Below are positions 59,542 through 64,000 of a stretch of 64,000 nt of DNA, piece after piece. This DNA comes from Streptococcus sanguinis. Lineage in GTDB: Bacteria; Bacillota; Bacilli; Lactobacillales; Streptococcaceae. Position 1 is the first letter of the stretch; each line of letters opens with the position of its first letter. The position numbers and the translations under genes are program-made. A model generated the notes under the pieces. It did no database searches. It was not told the origin of the DNA and worked only from the letters and a program-made list of their open reading frames with translations. The DNA is taken from positions 63,084 through 127,083 of the forward strand of contig NZ_JAHZPA010000006.1 of assembly GCF_019929225.1 (NCBI RefSeq), in the 5' to 3' direction.

Positions 59542-59814
59542 TCAACTCTCCCAGCGCTTGGCTTCCTCAATATCGCGTTTTTCAATTTTTGCAGCAATTT
59601 CTGGAAATTTATTGGCCTGAGTCAGAACAGCCGAGCTGAAGTCACTGACAGCCTGCAGCATTTGATTGCAGGCCTGACGGCCAGCTTCCATCCCAGCAAT
59701 CCCTGTTGTATAGGAAAATTCGACTTGTTGATTTTGTGTATTGCTAGTATCAACTCCAACGAGCTCACTGATAGCAGAGCCAGCTGAAATGGCGCTCGAT
59801 TTAATTTGTCCCAT
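59542..59814 (-). CDS. LXG partner protein, DUF3130-like (Lap1-type, WXG100-like)
   Basis: A 90-residue helical hairpin protein with a Ser/Ala-rich N-terminus (IKSSAISAGSAISELVG), FSYTTGIAGMEAGRQACNQM in the centre and a charged C-terminus (KRDIEEAKRWES). It lacks a WXG turn but has the size and fold pattern of DUF3130 proteins, which pair with LXG toxins and carry the T7SS export signal. It begins 21 bp after the O-acetyltransferase stop, one base before the Lap2-like gene. Confidence 0.75.
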   Translation of the reverse strand: MGQIKSSAISAGSAISELVGVDTSNTQNQQVEFSYTTGIAGMEAGRQACNQMLQAVSDFSSAVLTQANKFPEIAAKIEKRDIEEAKRWES

Positions 59815-59835
59815 TGTTGCTTCTCCTTTTGGAAT

Positions 59836-61641
59836 TTATGGTTTCACATTGCCAGAATTTGCTTCATCTATGGCTTGCTTAATGGTATTGGCATAGAGAG
59901 TCCCCCCCTCAATGATGGACTCTGAGTTCGAGCCAAAGTGGACATAGTCTGTCCCTTCCCAAATCTGCGGATTTTCGATAGCAGTTTGATGCCAGTCAGC
60001 CACAAAGACATAGTCGTACTTTTTGGCTAATTCCAGTTCATACTCCCGCTGCTGGGCCAAGACTCCGCCCTCTGAGCGACCGTCATAAGGGGTCACGAGA
60101 ATCAGCTGATGCCCCTTAGGCAGGCTGGAAACATACTCATCCAAAAGTTCATTCGAGTAACCGGACGAATTGGTTCCAAGAGCCAGGACAACCTGCTTCT
60201 TCAGCACTCTATTAGCAATATCTGTCTTATAGACCTCCAAGCCTGTGCTCAGACTGCGACTAACGACAGTGTCTAGCTCGATTCCTGGCAAGATCTGCTG
60301 CAATTGATCGCTAGAGCGCAGGGCAACCGAGTCGCCAATCATAGTAATCCCGTCCGCCACATTGTACTCAGTCGCCTTGGACTGATCAACCTGACTGCGA
60401 GTTGTCTGCATCTTAGTGTCTGCTTGATTCAGAGCATTGACAATCAAACTTTCCTCAAAAGCTCCGACCTTTGGTGCTGTCACCGAGATAAAGAACATAA
60501 TCAAAGTCAGCGGAATCATGCTGTAAAAGATTGGTCTGGTAAGAGACGATAGATCCATCTTGGTTCCCATGATAACCGGCTGACGACCAGCCAGAGTTGG
60601 CTCCAAAATATAGAAAGACAAAGCTGCAAAAGTAAGAGACAGCAGCGTCGTCAAGAGAACAGCCAAGCCGTTACTCATCAGCTGGGTGAAGATAATATAG
60701 AATGGCCAGTGGAAGAGATAAACTCCATAGCTGGTATCTGCGATAAAGTTGATAACACTAGGCTCCTTCACATCAGGGAGCTTGTCATGCAACATCCTAG
60801 CTGCCAAAATCATCAGACAGGCCAAGGTAGTCGAAATCAAGAATCCTACCAGGTAGGTCCAAAGGTTGTCAAACTTAAGCAGGAAGCTGAGCAAAAGCAA
60901 AATAGCTGCGCTGCTCCCCATAATTCCTAGCACTTGCTTGAGAGCCAGCTTTTGCTCCAGCATCTTAAAGCGACTGCTGACATGGCCGACACCAGACAAA
61001 GTAGCCAAGATGCTTCCTGCAAAGAAAGGAAAGACGTGGGTCAAACTTGAAAAATAAATGTCAGAGTAATTCTTAGTGGTCAAAGCGCCAGCAAACATTG
61101 ATACAAAGCTGACCAAAAAGAGACCTACAGAAACCAGCGCAATCATACCGCGATAGCGGGCCGTTGACTTAGCAACCTTGCCCAAGCCCCAAGCAGCCAA
61201 GCCCCAAAGAACATAATAGTGAACTTCTAAAGCCAGACTCCAAGTATGAATCAGGATGTGTGGCACAAACTGACTCTCATAATTGCCGCCAGATAGCATT
61301 TCATAAAAGTTGGTCACAAAGCCCAAAGCAGCCGCAATCTGCGTCCCAATCCCAGCCACAAAATCCTTACGTATCAAGAGAGTAAAGGGCATAACGACCA
61401 AAATCATAAAGACCAGAGGTGGTACAATCCGATAAAAACGCCGTTTGAAAAAGCCTTGGATATCGATTTCTTTCTTCTTGGCAAACTCGTCAATAAGCAG
61501 AGCGGTAATCAAGAAGCCAGAAAAGGTAAAGAAGATATCCACACCAATAAAACCGCCAGGGAAAACGCCCTGGAAGTAATGATAAAGCAGAACTAGAAGC
61601 AGCCCCGTGATTCTGACGAGCGAAAACCATTTAATGCGCAT
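59836..61641 (-). CDS. oatA: OatA/OafA-type O-acetyltransferase (acyltransferase-3 plus SGNH)
   Basis: The start MRIKWFSLVRI, with AAGGA upstream, gives 601 residues; the ATG lies inside the end of the MORN gene (overlap 11 bp). About ten membrane segments form the acyltransferase-3 domain (YHYFQGVFPGGFIGVDIFF, FFKRRFYRIVPP). The C-terminal extracellular SGNH esterase has GDSVALRSS (Ser), ALGTNSS and DYVHFG (Asp-His). Homologues O-acetylate peptidoglycan MurNAc and confer lysozyme resistance; wall polysaccharide is an alternative target. Confidence 0.9.
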   Translation of the reverse strand: MRIKWFSLVRITGLLLVLLYHYFQGVFPGGFIGVDIFFTFSGFLITALLIDEFAKKKEIDIQGFFKRRFYRIVPPLVFMILVVMPFTLLIRKDFVAGIGTQIAAALGFVTNFYEMLSGGNYESQFVPHILIHTWSLALEVHYYVLWGLAAWGLGKVAKSTARYRGMIALVSVGLFLVSFVSMFAGALTTKNYSDIYFSSLTHVFPFFAGSILATLSGVGHVSSRFKMLEQKLALKQVLGIMGSSAAILLLLSFLLKFDNLWTYLVGFLISTTLACLMILAARMLHDKLPDVKEPSVINFIADTSYGVYLFHWPFYIIFTQLMSNGLAVLLTTLLSLTFAALSFYILEPTLAGRQPVIMGTKMDLSSLTRPIFYSMIPLTLIMFFISVTAPKVGAFEESLIVNALNQADTKMQTTRSQVDQSKATEYNVADGITMIGDSVALRSSDQLQQILPGIELDTVVSRSLSTGLEVYKTDIANRVLKKQVVLALGTNSSGYSNELLDEYVSSLPKGHQLILVTPYDGRSEGGVLAQQREYELELAKKYDYVFVADWHQTAIENPQIWEGTDYVHFGSNSESIIEGGTLYANTIKQAIDEANSGNVKP

Positions 61642-62044
61642 TTTGATAAATTCCTTGTTTAAACGTTCCTTCATAAACGACATTGCCTTCTGTCGTTAGC
61701 TTCCCTTGTCCATCAGCCTGACCCTTGCTGAAGTCCCCTTCATATTTCCAGCCAGCCTGCGAGGTAAAGGTTCCTTTTCCGTCAAAGATGCCATTGCGAA
61801 ATTGACCGCTATAACTGTCCCCATTTTGAAAAGTCATAGTCCCCTGACCGTTCATCTTCCCGCGAACCAAGGTCCCGTCATACTTGATCTTCCCCTGATC
61901 CAGCGTTAAAACGCCCTTACCAGGAATCCCCGAAGTAAAGACCAGAATAGCTGACAGCACAATGACCGTTACAGCCAAAAGTTCTAAATTCTGCCGGGTC
62001 AGATAGACCTTGTATTTATCGTAAAATTCTTTTACTTTATCCAT
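61631..62044 (-). CDS. MORN-repeat membrane protein
   Basis: The start MDKVKEFYDKY gives 137 residues; an upstream ATG overlaps the phosphatase stop without an SD. A single membrane segment near 18-38 anchors an extracellular beta-sheet of about four MORN repeats (YDGTLVRGKMNGQGTM, YSGQFRNGIFDGKGTF, YEGDFSKGQADGQGKL, YEGTFKQGIYQ). MORN repeats make flat beta-hairpin arrays. It is coupled to the O-acetyltransferase and may scaffold it; that is inference. Confidence 0.88.
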   Translation of the reverse strand: MDKVKEFYDKYKVYLTRQNLELLAVTVIVLSAILVFTSGIPGKGVLTLDQGKIKYDGTLVRGKMNGQGTMTFQNGDSYSGQFRNGIFDGKGTFTSQAGWKYEGDFSKGQADGQGKLTTEGNVVYEGTFKQGIYQNAH

Positions 62045-62048
62045 ATTC

Positions 62049-62471
62049 CTATCCATCCAAACGCTCTAGCCACTTCTTGCAGCCAGCCAAGACCAAATCA
62101 TAGGTTTGGTCAAAATCTCCTGTGTACCAAGGATCCGGCACACCTTCTTCTTCAAACTGATAAATTTTATGCTGAAAATCCTCAGGCGCCATCCGCTTCA
62201 AATCTAGGACATTGCTTTCATCCATACCGATGACGTAGTCAAAATCCGCAAAATCTGCTGTCGAAATCTGCTGAGAAGTCTTGTTCCTATCATAAGAAAT
62301 GGCATATTTCTTAAAAATAGCCTGTGTTCCCTGATGAATGGGATTGCCGTGTTCCCAGCTTGAGGTTGCCCGGCTCTCGATTTTCAGTTGGTCTGTTAAA
62401 CTCTTCATGACGAATTCTGCCATCGGACTGCGGCAGATATTGCCCAAACATACAAATACAATTTTCTTCAT
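62049..62471 (-). CDS. Low-molecular-weight protein-tyrosine phosphatase
   Basis: A 140-residue LMW-PTP. The P-loop VCLGNICRSPMAE has catalytic Cys8 and Arg14, and VPDPWYTGDFDQTYD has the general-acid Asp. It dephosphorylates protein tyrosine, in streptococci usually components of capsule or wall polysaccharide regulation. It heads the phosphatase-MORN-OatA operon, with stop TAG overlapping the next gene's leader. Confidence 0.95.
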   Translation of the reverse strand: MKKIVFVCLGNICRSPMAEFVMKSLTDQLKIESRATSSWEHGNPIHQGTQAIFKKYAISYDRNKTSQQISTADFADFDYVIGMDESNVLDLKRMAPEDFQHKIYQFEEEGVPDPWYTGDFDQTYDLVLAGCKKWLERLDG

Positions 62472-62488
62472 ACAATACCTCGCTATCT

Positions 62489-62494
62489 ATTATA
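62489..62494 (-). promoter_or_regulatory. Promoter of the phosphatase-MORN-OatA operon (-10)
   Basis: The minus strand reads TTGTTATAAT, an extended -10, 18 bp from the ATG region. No good -35. Being the last promoter I can find upstream of the Lap genes, it may also drive the LXG cluster. Confidence 0.55.
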
Positions 62495-62590
62495 ACAAAA
62501 TAATGGCAAAAACTAGCTCTGAATCGTTTACAGTTTCCTGATTCTCGTTGAGAATTGGCAAGCCCTGCCCCTCTCATGTCTGAAAATAGC

Positions 62591-62617
62591 AAAAAACCAC
62601 CATTTGGTGGCTTTTTG
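62591..62617 (-). terminator. Terminator downstream of the nucleotidyltransferase gene
   Basis: AGCCACC / GGTGGT around AAAT on the minus strand, followed by TTTTTGC. A second hairpin GTTAAG / CTTAAC lies at about 62656-62674. Confidence 0.8.
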
Positions 62618-62746
62618 TAGGGAGATTATTTTTTAAAAAGAAAAAAGTTTTAGGAGTTAAGTTAATTTCTTAACCTAGTTATAGTATAATATCCATTCCT
62701 TAAAACTTCCTTAAAATAACTTAAACATTTTACTCTTATCTTGTAC

Positions 62747-63346
62747 TTATTTATTAGGATAGTGATATTCCAGCTGGGGCCAGCGTTTCTGCCAATTCTT
62801 CTTAGCCAAGCGCTCAGCATAGACACGCTGGCGCTCCTTATTTTCAAGAAAATGAGGAGTCGGTCTGACCTGAAAGTTTAAGATATCCTCCAAACCATAG
62901 GGAGCAAAAAGTTCCAGTTTGCCATTTGCCAGCAAGCGCAGTCCGATAGCAGTGCAGCGCTCAGGATACTTACTCATGGCTTCGCAAGCATTTTTATAAG
63001 GTGCCGTTCCAGGACTATGCCGGTGCATATAGGCTTGATTTCTCAGCTCCCATCGATACTGTGGCCAGTCTTCCTTGAGTTTGGCTTCCAGCTCTATCCT
63101 CTCTGCCTCAGCATAAGTCGGATCAAAGAAAATGACATCTACGTCCGTATCTGGGTCAAAACCTGATAGCTCTGACAGCATATTCCAGATAAAATTCCTC
63201 ACACATCCAGCCGCTAACCAAGAATCCTTGAGCTCCAGACTGCGAATAATTTCCAAAATCGCTCGGATGTCTGGATCCTGACCTAGTTGATTTAAGGCAA
63301 TCTGTTCCATTTTCGTCTCATGTTGGATATTAGCATTCCCCTTCAC
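62747..63346 (-). CDS. Nucleotidyltransferase family protein (DUF925-like)
   Basis: The 199-residue protein contains SWLAAGCVRNFIWNML and DPDTDVDVIFFDP, the latter carrying the Asp-x-Asp of nucleotidyltransferase folds, as in the COG3575/DUF925 group. TAIGLRLLANGKLELFAPYGLEDI follows. The substrate is unknown. It is four bases after the 98-residue coiled-coil gene, hence co-transcribed with it. Confidence 0.85.
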   Translation of the reverse strand: MKGNANIQHETKMEQIALNQLGQDPDIRAILEIIRSLELKDSWLAAGCVRNFIWNMLSELSGFDPDTDVDVIFFDPTYAEAERIELEAKLKEDWPQYRWELRNQAYMHRHSPGTAPYKNACEAMSKYPERCTAIGLRLLANGKLELFAPYGLEDILNFQVRPTPHFLENKERQRVYAERLAKKNWQKRWPQLEYHYPNK

Positions 63347-63350
63347 TTTA

Positions 63351-63647
63351 TCACTTACCTATATCATCATATTTTGCTAGCATATTGGGAACATACATTT
63401 CTAATCTTTGTAGGATATTACCCCGGATAGCAGTATCCATTTGACTACTGATGTTGATAATCGTTGTCTTTGTTTCAAGTGCAATTTGCTTGGCTCTAGT
63501 CTGAAATTCTTTCTTCACTTTTTCACGAGCTTTCTGCGCAGCCTGAGCTTCCGCTAATGCACGCTTGCGTTCCATTATCCTTCGCATCTCTTTCAAAGCA
63601 AATTCATATTCCTTGTCTGTATAATATTCATTTATTGGAGCTCTCAT
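63351..63647 (-). CDS. Coiled-coil small protein, unrecognised
   Basis: A 98-residue protein. The N-terminal half is a very basic/acidic helix (ALKEMRRIMERKRALAEAQA), the C-terminal half a more globular stretch (IINISSQMDTAIRGNILQRL). It overlaps the upstream coiled-coil gene by 20 bp. No family recognised. Confidence 0.6.
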   Translation of the reverse strand: MRAPINEYYTDKEYEFALKEMRRIMERKRALAEAQAAQKAREKVKKEFQTRAKQIALETKTTIINISSQMDTAIRGNILQRLEMYVPNMLAKYDDIGK

Positions 63648-64000
63648 ATCTCTTCCTCATCTGATAATATTCTTCTTCTAGCTTATCCCTGTTCTTTCGG
63701 AAAGCTTTTTCGCATTCGAGTTGTTTTTCATCTAATTTTATAGTTTGTTGATTATAAACAGTTTGGGATTCCAACATTAGATTTTCCATGTTAGAGAAAT
63801 AGTCCTGCATATCCTCAGAAGAAACCGAAAACCTCTCCAAAACATAAGTCATTTTCTCTATCTCCTCATCTACTAAATTCCCGAATTCCCTGAAGCGGTC
63901 ATAAAGTTCTTTCTCATTCCTCTCAAATAACTTTTTTTCATGACGATATTTATCTTCAAACTCAGTCAATTCTCGTTCTTTTCTGTTTACATCTTCCCAA
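63628..64000 (-). CDS. Coiled-coil protein, 5' end cut by window edge
   Basis: The frame is open to the last base of the window: ten sense codons precede the first candidate start (TTG at 63969), and TTG with no SD is a poor start, so the true N-terminus is outside. At least 124 residues are visible, nearly all coiled coil rich in Glu, Lys, Arg and Asn (FERNEKELYDRFREFGNLVD). The function is unknown. It is translationally coupled to the following small coiled-coil gene. Confidence 0.7.
   Translation of the reverse strand, partial: WEDVNRKERELTEFEDKYRHEKKLFERNEKELYDRFREFGNLVDEEIEKMTYVLERFSVSSEDMQDYFSNMENLMLESQTVYNQQTIKLDEKQLECEKAFRKNRDKLEEEYYQMRKRYESSNK

Overview
The window is chromosomal DNA of a low-GC Gram-positive coccus, almost certainly a Streptococcus of the sanguinis/gordonii/mitis type. 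This rests on the gene set: streptococcal ruvX-ireB, spx-recA-cinA, ruvA-tag, argS/argR-mutS blocks, a complete V-type ATPase operon, an ABC-type sialic acid catabolic locus and a type VII secretion (LXG) toxin cluster. There are strong SD sequences, extended -10 promoters and catabolite (cre) sites. I saw no rRNA, tRNA, CRISPR array, transposase or phage gene.

Layout. (1) 1-9,950: housekeeping and DNA repair on the minus strand (DUF1292 protein, ruvX, ireB, two paralogous lipoproteins, spx, recA, cinA, CPBP protease, tag, an unknown Cys-pair protein, ruvA), with two plus-strand XRE regulators that carry membrane segments, one paired with an RDD protein. (2) 9,960-18,110: mutL, a LytTR/DUF3021 regulator pair, mutS, argR and divergent argS. 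(3) 18,130-28,330: nrdI, a small membrane protein, then maltodextrin/glycogen use (phosphorylase and malQ on minus, malR and an intracellular pullulanase on plus, with LacI-type operators at both divergent promoters), and thrC. (4) 28,440-40,730: a secreted LysM protein and the V-ATPase operon (ntpF-I-K-E-C-G, then an acetyltransferase and an AT-rich membrane-protein gene, then ntpA-B-D). The NtpK ring subunit keeps the full Na+-ligand set, so the enzyme is probably a sodium pump. (5) 41,140-52,870: an RpiR regulator convergent with a ten-gene sialic acid operon (epimerase, ABC ATPase, binding protein, two permeases, YhcH, DUF624 protein, lyase, ManNAc kinase, small protein), driven by a promoter with a cre site over its -35, then an acetyl esterase and a membrane protein. 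(6) 52,960-56,260: an imperfect direct repeat pair, and adhE with Rex-like and cre-like sites. (7) 56,319-64,000: a cell-surface and interbacterial-competition region: tyrosine phosphatase, MORN protein, OatA-type O-acetyltransferase, two LXG-partner proteins, an LXG toxin whose C-terminus looks like toxin domain 44, a membrane-anchored candidate immunity protein, an orphan toxin-like fragment and an acidic protein; then a nucleotidyltransferase-like gene and two coiled-coil genes, the last cut by the window edge.

The parts that best merit a second look are the LXG module and its unusual tail, the genes breaking the V-ATPase operon, the paired hairpins between ntpI and ntpK, the 85-bp repeat pair beside adhE, and the control region of the sialic acid operon. 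All functional assignments come from reading motifs and context. No database search was run.
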